A DNA stretch of 64,000 nt. Source: Lachnospiraceae bacterium YSD2013 (GTDB lineage: Bacteria > Bacillota > Clostridia > Lachnospirales > Lachnospiraceae). Every line of letters starts with the position of its first letter. The first letter of the stretch is position 1. A program made the translations under genes and the position numbers. This document shows, one piece after another, positions 18,570 through 27,013 of this stretch. A model generated the notes under the pieces. It did not search any database. It saw only the letters and a program-made list of their open reading frames with translations, and was not told where the DNA came from. The DNA is taken from NCBI GenBank assembly GCA_900100895.1, contig FMTX01000007.1, forward strand, positions 124,001-188,000, read 5' to 3'.

Positions 18570-18609
18570 AAAAAGGCTGAGAAATGAACCAATCACTCTC
18601 AGCCTTTTT
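18570..18609. terminator. Intrinsic terminator downstream of pseB, symmetric
   Basis: A perfect 13-base inverted repeat, AAAAAGGCTGAGA / TCTCAGCCTTTTT, with a 14-base loop. The T run lies on both strands. It ends the pseB transcript 28 bases after the stop codon and insulates it from the next operon. Confidence 0.9.
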
Positions 18610-18636
18610 CTCTTCATATCAAACGGCTATCGCCGA

Positions 18637-19644
18637 CTATTTCTCAAGATCGATTGTCTTAAGTAACTCTCTGATTTCCTCAACCGTTAACCACTCGGTA
18701 TTGTTGCCCGAGCTGTATGAGAATCCTTCGGGAACCTTCTTGCCGCCCGGAAGAACGGTCGCTCTCTCCTGGAATACCATCTGAGGATATACGATGAAGT
18801 GCTTATCGTACTCATAAGTAGTCATGGAGTCCTCAACAGTAACCATAATCTCATGAAGCTTCTCGCCTTCTCTGATGCCCACTTCAGGCTTATTGCATCC
18901 GGGAAGCATAGCCTCTGCCAAGTCTGTAATCTTGAAAGAAGGAATCTTCGAAATAAATGTCTCGCCACCCTTAGCATCCTTAAGCGCCTTAATAACAAGT
19001 TCGACGCCCTGCTGAAGGCTAATCCAGAAACGGGTCATACGATAATCGGTAATGGGAAGGTCCTTCTCGCCCTTCTGAATCTTATCGTAAAAGAAAGGTA
19101 TAACCGAACCGCGGCTTCCGGCAACATTACCGTAACGCACGATAGAGAAGTTAATATCCTTTGAGCCCGCATACGCATTGGCCGCAATAAACAACTTATC
19201 AGACACAAGCTTAGTACCGCCATAAAGGTTAACAGGGTTAACCGCCTTATCGGTAGAAAGCGCAACAACCTTCTTAACTCCGGTATCAAGCGCCGCATCA
19301 ATAACATTCATCGCGCCATGAATATTGGTCTTAATAGCCTCAGCGGGATTGTACTCACAAGCAGGCACCTGCTTAAGTGCTGCCGCATGAATCACATAAT
19401 CCACACCTTCCATAGCACGTGTAAGACGCTCTCTGTCTCTTACATCGCCGATAAAGAATCTAAGCTTACTAAACTTATCGGGGAATTCTTTCTTAAAATC
19501 ATTCTGCATGATGAACTGCTTAAACTCATCACGGGAATAAATAATAATCTTCTTAGGATCGTAATTGGTAAGCACATACTTCGTAAATGCCTTACCAAAT
19601 GAACCGGTTCCGCCGGTAACAAGAATAACTTTATTGTTTAACAT
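18637..19644 (-). CDS. pseB: PseB-like UDP-GlcNAc 4,6-dehydratase (inverting)
   Basis: 335 residues, extended SDR of the Polysacc_synt_2 type. VILVTGGTGSFGKAF binds NADP. FFIGDVRDRERL and HAAALKQVPACEYNP follow, with the catalytic region STDKAVNPVNLYGGTK. Its length, about 330, suits PseB (FlaA1), which converts UDP-GlcNAc to UDP-2-acetamido-2,6-dideoxy-beta-L-arabino-4-hexulose, the PseC substrate. The frame opens with TTG at 19659, but the ATG at 19644 has AAAGGAA just upstream and begins MLNNKVILVTGG, so I use it. It has its own promoter and terminator, unlike its likely partner pseC 5.4 kb away. Confidence 0.9.
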   Translation of the reverse strand: MLNNKVILVTGGTGSFGKAFTKYVLTNYDPKKIIIYSRDEFKQFIMQNDFKKEFPDKFSKLRFFIGDVRDRERLTRAMEGVDYVIHAAALKQVPACEYNPAEAIKTNIHGAMNVIDAALDTGVKKVVALSTDKAVNPVNLYGGTKLVSDKLFIAANAYAGSKDINFSIVRYGNVAGSRGSVIPFFYDKIQKGEKDLPITDYRMTRFWISLQQGVELVIKALKDAKGGETFISKIPSFKITDLAEAMLPGCNKPEVGIREGEKLHEIMVTVEDSMTTYEYDKHFIVYPQMVFQERATVLPGGKKVPEGFSYSSGNNTEWLTVEEIRELLKTIDLEK

Positions 19645-19676
19645 AATATTTCCTTTCAAAGCAAATCACTAAACCG

Positions 19677-19705
19677 ATTCTACATTATGTTTTTAGTTTT
19701 TTCAA
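19677..19705 (-). promoter_or_regulatory. Promoter of pseB
   Basis: TTGAAA (19700-19705), 17 bases, TAGAAT (19677-19682). The pseB ATG lies about 33 bases further on. With the terminator at 18570-18609 this makes pseB a single-gene unit. Confidence 0.7.
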
Positions 19706-19756
19706 CTCAGAGGTACGAACCTTAAATTCTTCTTAAACAAATCTTTAATCCGTCCT

Positions 19757-20212
19757 CTATTCTCCCAGCACCTTCGCCGCATACGAACAAGTCGCTCCAA
19801 TCGCAACGTGGTTCTTCTCTGACGCCTCGATAACCTTATAAACAAGCCTCTTCGCTATACCCTTACCGCCATACTCTTCGAACACCTCGGTATGGTACAT
19901 GTTCCAACCACTTTCCGAAACGCTATAGTCGCACTCGCCTATTACGCGGTCGCCGTCAAATGCCACACTACGGTTGTTGTCCTGGTCCATTATAACATCT
20001 ATCCCATGCCTAAACAAAACACCCAACGCTCCCGACGGGCACTTCTCAATCGTCTGCCATATCTCCGCATTATCCGCTAACGTCACATCAATCCACGGTT
20101 TACGATTAATATCAAACGTCTTAGGGCTTCCGGTCACGCATTTCTTGGAATGAAAACATTTGTCGGAGTTCCAAAAGACCACTATGTCGTTATTTTCGTA
20201 TAGTCTGTGCAT
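19757..20212 (-). CDS. Divergent [4Fe-4S] domain fused to a short GNAT acetyltransferase
   Basis: About 151 residues from the chosen ATG. The N-terminal part resembles the Fer4_19 mono-cluster domain: W followed by CFHSKKC, then PWIDV and a KCPSGAL motif. These hold three visible cysteines (positions 29, 35 and 68 if read from the upstream ATG at 20242). The C-terminal 80 residues (SVAFDGDRVIGECDY, YHTEVFEEYGGKGIAKRLVYKVIEA) are the short CG-type GNAT acetyltransferase fold. Their acetyl-CoA loop is GGKGIA. The substrate is unknown. AAAGGAG lies 13 bases before the ATG at 20212; the upstream ATG at 20242 overlaps the RloB remnant and has a poorer site. It is co-transcribed with the AAA ATPase and is probably unrelated to glycan assembly. 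Confidence 0.65.
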   Translation of the reverse strand: MHRLYENNDIVVFWNSDKCFHSKKCVTGSPKTFDINRKPWIDVTLADNAEIWQTIEKCPSGALGVLFRHGIDVIMDQDNNRSVAFDGDRVIGECDYSVSESGWNMYHTEVFEEYGGKGIAKRLVYKVIEASEKNHVAIGATCSYAAKVLGE

Positions 20213-20234
20213 AACAAAGTTTTCGCTCCTTTCA

Positions 20235-20402
20235 TCATGCATCTCTTAAAACAATTTCCACTAACTTATGCATCTCCGTCTGTGGATTTCTGAATACGTT
20301 CAATTCGTCTGCTTTATTATCTCCCTCAGTCCCAACAACGATGATTTTCTTACGTTCGCGATTAGGGAGATTCTTTACAACCTTCTTTATTCGCTTTACC
20401 AT
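20235..20402 (-). pseudogene. RloB-like remnant, 55 codons, partner of the AAA ATPase
   Basis: An open frame of 55 codons starts at an ATG that overlaps the last codons of the ATPase gene (GGAGG then seven bases then ATG). It reads MVKRIKKVVKNLPNRERKK followed by IIVVGTEGDNKADELNVF and ends RNPQTEMHKLVEIVLRDA. The first part resembles the RloB start (KILIVxEGxxKTExxYF), in degenerate form. The last part resembles the usual RloB end (NPSTxVHxLVExxL). RloB proteins are normally about 200 residues, so the central TOPRIM-like region appears deleted in frame. The family assignment rests on these short stretches only. Confidence 0.5.
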
Positions 20403-21640
20403 TCAACGCCTCCGTTCGGGAACGGAATCGCGCCGTATCTTCCTTGCAAATATCCCTTCTGGATATTTTCTGACTTTCTGGGAGAGAAATCGGCTAGCGA
20501 ATACAAGTCGGTTATGCCGGTCCTATTATCTTTCTCAACGAAATAAATTTGATCTCTTCTAAGCAAATCCAAATCTAGCAAATCAATATCGTGGGAATTA
20601 AAGATTAACTGAGCGCCACCCTTATTTATAGATTTATCATTAAACAATCCAATCAGATACCTCTCCAAATTGGGATGCAGACTCTTATCCAATTCATCGA
20701 TTACTATAGTCCTTCCCTTTTCAAATGCTTCCATTATGATTGGTCCGTATGCAAACAGAAGCCTCGTGCCCTCTGATTCATAAATAAAAGGCAATTTAAA
20801 TGCATTAACTGTACCATCTGCTTGTTCAATATTATGAATCGTGTCCAGCCTATATTGCTTAATCAACGGAATCGGTATCTGAACATTCTCAGCACCTGAA
20901 TTATTAGACGAATCAAGACTTTTTGCCTCAAATTCGTAATCTTGAATATTAATCTCTGCGTGATTTAACAATGATAAAAGAAAATGCTTAGTCTCCGGTT
21001 TGTCATTATGCTTGTCTAAATATTCGTAAATATGATTCCCTTGAAAAGAAGTATAATCGTATGTGTCAATACCTTCTGCAAACCACAGATATGCATCTTT
21101 TGTCTCTTCACAATTCCAAGCCGTAGCAGTACACATAAACAACTTATTTGATGTATTCTTATATTGGAATTCAGATAGATGCTTATAAGCAGCTGTAAAT
21201 CTATATTTAGATATTTCGTACCGTTCAAAAATCATAGTCGGACGTGATGACTTATATTCATACAAGTATTCATCATATATATACTGATAGTCTGCCACAA
21301 AACCATAACTAAATTTTTTCCCATTATGCGTAAACAAAAAATCCATTTTGGTTTTTCTGTTACTGCTGTCATTGTCAAAAAGAAACGGCTCAAAACCTGT
21401 AGCCATATTTATCTGAAGACTATTTGAACGTCGTACAAGCATAATAGCACGTGTTAACGCCTTTATAATATTGGTCTTTCCGGCAGCATTGCCTCCATAC
21501 ATCGCTATAGCTGGCAATACCTTATCTTCTCCGTTATAAAGCAAATAATCGCTATGCTCTTTACCTGAATTTGCAAATGCGGTCAATATAACTTCATTCT
21601 TTATAGACAAAAAATTCGTGATGTTAACTTGCAAAAGCAT
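20396..21640 (-). CDS. AAA ATPase of the RloA/AbiL type (ABC-like, defence-associated)
   Basis: 414 residues. The start LLQVNITNFLSIKNEVILTAF is the SMC/OLD-like first strand. Walker A is GGNAAGKTN (49-57). A signature-like ESEGT lies at 288-292, Walker B is TIVIDELD (311-318), and the His switch is NSHD (348-351). The short inserted middle and overall size match the AAA_15/AAA_21 ATPases that pair with RloB-like nucleases in RloAB/AbiL loci. AAGGAG eight bases before the ATG and a good promoter (21664-21692) indicate it is expressed. Its coupled partner is reduced to 55 codons, so the pair may be inactive. It interrupts an otherwise glycan-dedicated region. Confidence 0.8.
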   Translation of the reverse strand: MLLQVNITNFLSIKNEVILTAFANSGKEHSDYLLYNGEDKVLPAIAMYGGNAAGKTNIIKALTRAIMLVRRSNSLQINMATGFEPFLFDNDSSNRKTKMDFLFTHNGKKFSYGFVADYQYIYDEYLYEYKSSRPTMIFERYEISKYRFTAAYKHLSEFQYKNTSNKLFMCTATAWNCEETKDAYLWFAEGIDTYDYTSFQGNHIYEYLDKHNDKPETKHFLLSLLNHAEINIQDYEFEAKSLDSSNNSGAENVQIPIPLIKQYRLDTIHNIEQADGTVNAFKLPFIYESEGTRLLFAYGPIIMEAFEKGRTIVIDELDKSLHPNLERYLIGLFNDKSINKGGAQLIFNSHDIDLLDLDLLRRDQIYFVEKDNRTGITDLYSLADFSPRKSENIQKGYLQGRYGAIPFPNGGVEW

Positions 21641-21663
21641 ACTATGTCTCCTTCTTATTCATG

Positions 21664-21692
21664 ATTTTACAGGTAAAGCATCGAAAAATCAA
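21664..21692 (-). promoter_or_regulatory. Promoter of the AAA ATPase unit
   Basis: TTGATT (21687-21692), exactly 17 bases, TAAAAT (21664-21669). The ATPase ATG is about 24 bases downstream of the -10, with AAGGAG between. It probably drives the ATPase, the RloB remnant and the ferredoxin-GNAT gene. Confidence 0.65.
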
Positions 21693-21910
21693 CTTGAAAT
21701 GCTAAAATTTGAAAAAAAAGTGCAAAAATGACCTTTCTATATTCAGCAATGTCCATTATATTTTTTAAGGCTTATCCACTCTCAGTTAACAGTGGGCATA
21801 AAAAAATCCCTTGGCTATCTCCTCACCGCAGAATTAGTTAACGCTTCCAATTAGACTTTTATTTATTACCTTTCCCAGGAATTATTTCCCATTCAAAATG
21901 CATTTAAAAG

Positions 21911-21939
21911 ATGAAAAATGCCATTCTTTATGCTACACT
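21911..21939 (+). promoter_or_regulatory. Extended -10 promoter of the LtaS-like gene
   Basis: TACACT (21934-21939) preceded by TGC gives an extended -10. ATGAAA (21911-21916) lies 17 bases upstream as a modest -35. CGGAGG and the ATG at 21972 follow. Confidence 0.5.
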
Positions 21940-21971
21940 ACATTTGATACTTTTCTCGGAGGTACGTTTAA

Positions 21972-23930
21972 ATGATTGAATATATAAAAAAGAATAAGAG
22001 CCGCTTAATTATAGCCTCTATCTGGTTAATTGTTATGGTCGCGGCATTTGCAATCTTTTATATATTTAAAGCTCAGAACGAATTTTTCGTTTCATCAAAA
22101 ACCAAGTTAATTGTAGTCATCTGCACTTTGGCATCAACTGTTCTGTTCTTATTCAGGCCCAAGATACCCTCGTGGCTTTCGGCAATTTTATCGATTGCAT
22201 TTATGATTGGTTCTTCCGTCTTTTTATTTAACTATTATGAGCCGCTGGTTAACTCCATGACCGACTTCATACCCGACGCAAGAATCATCAATATAATTAT
22301 CATACTCTCGGTTATATTGTTTTTCTTTGGACTCTCGGGAAATGCCGGAGTCGGAATAGGAATTGGCGGATTTATAGTTTATGCAATATATTTGGCAGAT
22401 TTCTTTACTATCAGTTTCCGCGGAACTCCGTTTATCCTTTCAGACATCCTTTCTACCAAGACAGCCTTTGGCGTAGCATCCGGTTACAGATTTGTTTTAA
22501 ATGAGCGAATGATTGTATGCTTTTACATATTGGTGGCATTTGCTTCTGCAGGTGCATTCGTCAGTATCAGAACCAAGAAACTTGTGTCAAGAATAGTCGT
22601 GTCAGCTTGCGGTATTGTATCCAGCGTAACCATCATTTTGCTTCTGCTTTTTACCGAGGTTATTACAAAAGGCAAATATGAGACCCTTCCTTTTATTCCT
22701 ATTGCCGGAGCACAGGAAAATGGATTGCCCTTGAATATTGTATGTTCACTTAAAGAATCTTTTGTCAAAGCTCCCGAAGGTTACTCGGAGGCGGCCGTTT
22801 CTAATATTATAAAAGCTTCTGGGTCGGCAAACAGTTCTGCCGCCGCCGATACCGAGCTTGTTAAGCCGAACATTATCGTCATTATGAATGAGTCCTTAAC
22901 TGATTTTGACTACCTTCTTAACGTTGAGCTCAGCGAAGAGCCTTTACCTAAATTCAAAGCCCTTTCAGAGAACTGCGTCAAGGGTACGCTTATCTCATCT
23001 ATATTTGGCGGAAATACTCCCAATTCGGAATTTGAGTTTTTAACCGGATGTTCTTTGGCTTTCCTGCCTCAGGGTATAGTTGCTTTTCAGCAGCTGATTG
23101 ACAGTGAACTGCCTACTTTTGTAACTCACCTTGAAAATCTTGGTTACAAAAGTTCAGCCATTCACCTTTACAATCCCGAATTTTTCAGCCGTTCCCGAAT
23201 TTATCCGCTGCTTGGATTCGATGAATTCATAAACATATATAACGCACCCATTCCTGTGGAAAAGTTTTACGACTATGCCTACGACGAATCCAGTTTTCAG
23301 GCTATTGAACATGTTTATGAAAATCACGGCGACGACCCCATGTTTTGTTTTTGCGTAACCATTCAGAATCATGGCGGATATTGGCACGGACTGAAAGATG
23401 TCTTGGTTACAAATGCCACCAGTGATTATGCCAATGATTATGCAAGCCTTTTAAAGCAGACCGATGATGCTTTCGCTAATCTTCTCGATTACTTTTCTAA
23501 AGTAGATGAGCCTACAATAATCGTTATGTTCGGTGACCACCAGCCTAACCTTTTCGATGATTTCTATGAATCCATTTGGGATGGCTATGACTTGTCAGAA
23601 GAAGATATGACTTATCTCAAAGCAAAAGTTCCTTTTGTAATTTGGGCTAACTACGACATCGAAGAAGAGACGCTTTCGGACATGAGTATAAATTACCTCG
23701 GACCCGAAATATTGAAGGTTGCCGGTCTCCCTATGTCTGATTACCAGTCCTACCTTTTAAACCTTCACGATAGCGTTCCGGTTATCAGCGGTATCGGCTT
23801 TGTGGATTCAGAGGGCAATCACTTTATCGACCCGAGTACAAGCGCCTACTCGGAGCTTATAAGAGATTATAGCTACTTACAGTACAAATACCTCAAGAAG
23901 AAGCCTTCAGAGTCGTTCTATACCAAGTAA
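21972..23930 (+). CDS. LtaS-like membrane sulfatase-fold phosphotransferase
   Basis: 652 residues. Five to seven membrane helices occupy residues 10-230. An extracytoplasmic alkaline-phosphatase/sulfatase domain starts at KPNIIVIMNES (metal ligand Glu307). The nucleophile is probably Thr349 in GGNTPNSEFEFLTG, matching the Thr of LtaS. IQNHGGYWHG and FGDHQPN supply the remaining metal ligands. Relatives transfer phosphoglycerol from phosphatidylglycerol to teichoic acids or membrane glycans. It has its own promoter, CGGAGG ribosome site and terminator, on the opposite strand to its neighbours. It could decorate the locus polymer with phosphoglycerol, but it lacks the fixed length and topology of true LtaS, so I leave the symbol empty. 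Confidence 0.82.
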   Translation: MIEYIKKNKSRLIIASIWLIVMVAAFAIFYIFKAQNEFFVSSKTKLIVVICTLASTVLFLFRPKIPSWLSAILSIAFMIGSSVFLFNYYEPLVNSMTDFIPDARIINIIIILSVILFFFGLSGNAGVGIGIGGFIVYAIYLADFFTISFRGTPFILSDILSTKTAFGVASGYRFVLNERMIVCFYILVAFASAGAFVSIRTKKLVSRIVVSACGIVSSVTIILLLLFTEVITKGKYETLPFIPIAGAQENGLPLNIVCSLKESFVKAPEGYSEAAVSNIIKASGSANSSAAADTELVKPNIIVIMNESLTDFDYLLNVELSEEPLPKFKALSENCVKGTLISSIFGGNTPNSEFEFLTGCSLAFLPQGIVAFQQLIDSELPTFVTHLENLGYKSSAIHLYNPEFFSRSRIYPLLGFDEFINIYNAPIPVEKFYDYAYDESSFQAIEHVYENHGDDPMFCFCVTIQNHGGYWHGLKDVLVTNATSDYANDYASLLKQTDDAFANLLDYFSKVDEPTIIVMFGDHQPNLFDDFYESIWDGYDLSEEDMTYLKAKVPFVIWANYDIEEETLSDMSINYLGPEILKVAGLPMSDYQSYLLNLHDSVPVISGIGFVDSEGNHFIDPSTSAYSELIRDYSYLQYKYLKKKPSESFYTK

Positions 23931-23933
23931 TAT

Positions 23934-23973
23934 AAAAGGGTGTTTCCCGTAGGAAGCACCCTTTCTTTTTATT
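23934..23973. terminator. Intrinsic terminator shared by convergent genes
   Basis: Stem GGGTGTTTCC / GGAAGCACCC (one G-T pair) with loop CGTA. TTTCTTTTTATT follows it on the plus strand, and an A run in front serves the minus strand. It begins four bases after the LtaS-like stop and ends at the stop codon of the Wzy-like gene on the other strand. Confidence 0.88.
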
Positions 23974-25566
23974 CTATTCAGCTTCTACATTTACTTTCTT
24001 TTGCAAAAGGAAAAACAACGTAAATATCAACTGTCCGGACATCCATACTATTTCCATAGTGCCTACCGTAAAATAAGCAATTGTTACCAGCAATGAAAGA
24101 ACATAATACGGATGGTCGCTTAGCTTGACATTCTTGAATTGAGAGTGGAGTATCATCACGGTAAGTATAATAACGATACCACCTGCTATGTAGCCAAAAG
24201 ACCATATCGCCTGAACCCATAAGTTTTGTGCGTGCCAAAGGCGAATGGTTACATCCTCACCTTCGACATAATACGTATTCACGTAAATTTCATACTCGTC
24301 ATCCGGCTTGCCCCACCAGGTGGAGTCCTTAAGGTATGCACGGAAGTAAGATAATCTGTTGGAAAAGACTCGGTCCAGCGTATGGTTAGGATAGCGGTCA
24401 TATACAATCTTATGTACTTCCTTCTCAGCTGCATATGCCCTTATAGGGGTAATCCCCAGCCTGTCAAAAATAGAAAACAAACCTTCAAATCTTTCAAGCT
24501 GGTTTCCGAGGTGTTCTATAACATCACTGAATGATGTGAATTTATCAGAATCGACAGGATCCCATGAATGGACTTTTTCTTCGCTCCACTCATCCCAATA
24601 CCATATCGGATGCGGGTGCACGCACGGTAAATACCTTATTGATAAATAAACTAGCGGAAATGCTATAACCACTGCTAGCAAAAGCACGAAGCCTTTAGCT
24701 ATAACTGTACGGAACTTGTATTTCCACTTACGACGCATAACAACAAAAACATATACTATCGTCACCACTGCCGTAGCCACCCATGCCGTCCTGCAAGAAG
24801 TAAAAATCTGGAACGCAATCAATGCCGCAGCCCCCATAAACCAAACGGCTTTCTTCCAAAGCTTTGAACCCTCCTTGTGCAGGATATAAAGTTTTACCAA
24901 CACCATGATATATACCATCAAATAATACACACCCATGTCGTTGGTATTATAGAATGCTCCTCTGTAACGCAACTCATCAAATGGTCTAAACAAATATGCA
25001 AAGCCTTGAATCGCAACAAATCCCATGAACGTTCCCCTGAGAACGGCAGAAACAAGGTCATCCACATCTTCTTTCGTAAAAGGAATAATATAAAAGATAC
25101 CGAAAATAACAAAAAAACATGCCGGCCACAATCTGTCCGAACCGCCGAAAGTGGCTATTAGCGTGAATAAAATCCACAAAACACCCTTGGCAGAAAGCTT
25201 TATACTTACAGATTTCTTAATAAATACTTCGCCAATAATCCAGCTTATTCCGATACAAATCATACCGACATTGATCAGTATGATAATCCCATCTACAAGT
25301 GGATAACTCACCAGTCTGAATTGGCGCAACACTGCATATAAAGGTATCGCCACTACAGTAACTACAGCAATAATCTTATTGACCTTATTAAACAAGCGAT
25401 TCAACGGTACCCGGGTAAATGCAATAAGCAATACAACTATTCCGGTGCATCGCAACGCAGGCCCAAAGATAGCCTGATACTGCGTGGACCTCAAATATAG
25501 AATAATATTAAGAATGAATACGCAAAGGATGCTTAATGTACTTTTACTACAGACTTTCTTTACCAT
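23974..25566 (-). CDS. Wzy/O-antigen ligase-like polymerase (first of three)
   Basis: 530 residues with about eleven helices. The family landmarks are RYRGAFYNTNDMGVYYLMV, a conserved Asn/Gly stretch before a helix, and FTSCRTAWVATAV, the Arg-containing motif of Wzy_C/O-antigen ligase proteins. A large soluble loop of about 120 residues follows (HPHPIWYWDEWSEEKVH to YYVEGEDVTIRL). These proteins join lipid-linked repeat units or ligate glycans on the outer face. The ribosome site is weak. It is followed directly by the convergent terminator, so it is the last gene of the leftward unit containing 25580-31202. Confidence 0.72.
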   Translation of the reverse strand: MVKKVCSKSTLSILCVFILNIILYLRSTQYQAIFGPALRCTGIVVLLIAFTRVPLNRLFNKVNKIIAVVTVVAIPLYAVLRQFRLVSYPLVDGIIILINVGMICIGISWIIGEVFIKKSVSIKLSAKGVLWILFTLIATFGGSDRLWPACFFVIFGIFYIIPFTKEDVDDLVSAVLRGTFMGFVAIQGFAYLFRPFDELRYRGAFYNTNDMGVYYLMVYIMVLVKLYILHKEGSKLWKKAVWFMGAAALIAFQIFTSCRTAWVATAVVTIVYVFVVMRRKWKYKFRTVIAKGFVLLLAVVIAFPLVYLSIRYLPCVHPHPIWYWDEWSEEKVHSWDPVDSDKFTSFSDVIEHLGNQLERFEGLFSIFDRLGITPIRAYAAEKEVHKIVYDRYPNHTLDRVFSNRLSYFRAYLKDSTWWGKPDDEYEIYVNTYYVEGEDVTIRLWHAQNLWVQAIWSFGYIAGGIVIILTVMILHSQFKNVKLSDHPYYVLSLLVTIAYFTVGTMEIVWMSGQLIFTLFFLLQKKVNVEAE

Positions 25567-25579
25567 AGAAATCCAATCT

Positions 25580-26983
25580 CTAATCTTTCTCTTTGCAATT
25601 GTAATAGTTCAATAATGGATACTGCATTATCATGAAAATCATTATTCCGATACTTTCAAGGTATTCGTTGGAGGTAAAAATGAATCCCATGATAAAAACA
25701 TTCCACAAAAGAGGTAGTATAATATAATTATTCTTACGAACGGTCTCCTTTAGAGACTTGATAACAGTCCAAAGGAACCATAAACTAAGCGCCACCCCAC
25801 ATATTAATCCATATTTCACATACCAAAACACATATGTATTATGAGTATCTAATCTGGCTCCTTCTTTACTTCCCCATAATATTACATTTTCGGCACTTTC
25901 CTTCCATATAGAAAGCCTTCCTGACGACAAGAAATCTAAGGCATTGGCCAAACTTCCGGGAGCAAAAGAACCTTTTGAAGCATCCTCTATGGTCATTGCA
26001 GCTATATGCTCGCCTAAGTACGATACATTTTCTAGCCGCCCTGATTCAATTCCTACTCGTAAGTATTTTGAAAGCGCAAACAGTCCTACTATGGACACTA
26101 TAGCAACAATGCCTATTATTCCACCTCTAATAAGCGTACTCTTTAAGCCTTTTCCATGAAGAAATACAAAAACGCATACAATAGCTAAGACAACCCCCAA
26201 CAAAGCAGAGCGTCCGCCTACAATATAGTTGGCATAAAGAGCATAGAGAAGAAACGGAACTAACACAAGAAGCATCCGTTTTTTTCGATTTTCAGAATAT
26301 AGCCAACGCACAAAAAAGTACAAAAGACAAATAAGCGCAATACCGCACAATTCTCCGGCTTTCGAATTGAGAAGAAAAGTCCCGGCATATCTTCCATCCG
26401 CTTCATATTTGTCCGGCGCAAAAATCATGGACCGTGTAAATAGCAGTGCAAATGTACTGTATAGAGCCAGCGCCAGACAATCTGTAAGTTCTACCCACTT
26501 TTCCCGACTAATGTCTGTATAATAAAAAATAAACAAAGGACACAAAATCGGAATAACAGCTTTTTCATGAATAAGAAAAATAAGCGAAGTCAAAACAAGC
26601 AACCACATAAGCGGATTTGTCAGTTTTTCTCTAATATTCTTGGGCCGGCGAATTATCAAGTCCGGAATAAAAAAGGCCAACGCTCCATGCAAGGCGATTC
26701 TGATTCTCACAACTTTGTGATATACCTCACCATAATATGCTGCATTTATATTCTTATATTTGATATAAATAATTACAGCAGCAACACAAATAATAGCCCA
26801 AACAATATTTCTGGTGTTAATAGAGACACCCCTTAAAAGAATCAGCAGCACAACAATAAAACATAAAGCAATGTAAAACATCATATCCTTGTATGTCTGT
26901 GATTCCTGCTCATGGATTAAAAAGAGAAAAACAGTTGCTAATACAAGCAACATATATTCAGCAACTGGTATAATCTTTTTCAT
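25580..26983 (-). CDS. Wzy/O-antigen ligase-like polymerase (second of three)
   Basis: 467 residues with about eleven helices. DGRYAGTFLLNSKAGELCGIA and VGGRSALLGVVLAIVCVFVF are the Wzy_C-type motifs. A periplasmic stretch (GRLENVSYLGEHIAAMTIED, then LDFLSSGRLSIWKESAENV) matches the corresponding part of the next gene closely. AAGGGG seven bases before the ATG at 26983 decides the start; an in-frame ATG at 27001 has no such site. It looks like a tandem paralogue of 27014-28450. The polymer linkage formed is unknown. Confidence 0.72.
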   Translation of the reverse strand: MKKIIPVAEYMLLVLATVFLFLIHEQESQTYKDMMFYIALCFIVVLLILLRGVSINTRNIVWAIICVAAVIIYIKYKNINAAYYGEVYHKVVRIRIALHGALAFFIPDLIIRRPKNIREKLTNPLMWLLVLTSLIFLIHEKAVIPILCPLFIFYYTDISREKWVELTDCLALALYSTFALLFTRSMIFAPDKYEADGRYAGTFLLNSKAGELCGIALICLLYFFVRWLYSENRKKRMLLVLVPFLLYALYANYIVGGRSALLGVVLAIVCVFVFLHGKGLKSTLIRGGIIGIVAIVSIVGLFALSKYLRVGIESGRLENVSYLGEHIAAMTIEDASKGSFAPGSLANALDFLSSGRLSIWKESAENVILWGSKEGARLDTHNTYVFWYVKYGLICGVALSLWFLWTVIKSLKETVRKNNYIILPLLWNVFIMGFIFTSNEYLESIGIMIFMIMQYPLLNYYNCKEKD

Positions 26984-27013
26984 TACAAAACCCCTTGTCA
27001 TGCTTTTTATGTT

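Larger units (their letters stand above)
21641..21971. other. Divergent 331-base intergenic region
   Basis: AT-rich, between the leftward ATPase gene and the rightward LtaS-like gene. It holds one promoter for each side (21664-21692 minus, 21911-21939 plus). Between them is a short inverted repeat, CCACT..AGTGG with GTTAAC in its loop (about 21776-21794), beside an A run. I see no further gene. Confidence 0.6.

Noticed and set aside
21972-23930. True lipoteichoic acid synthase LtaS
   Set aside because: Catalytic motifs match the superfamily, but the membrane part and flanking sequence differ from LtaS and it sits in a glycan locus, so a general phosphotransferase call is safer.
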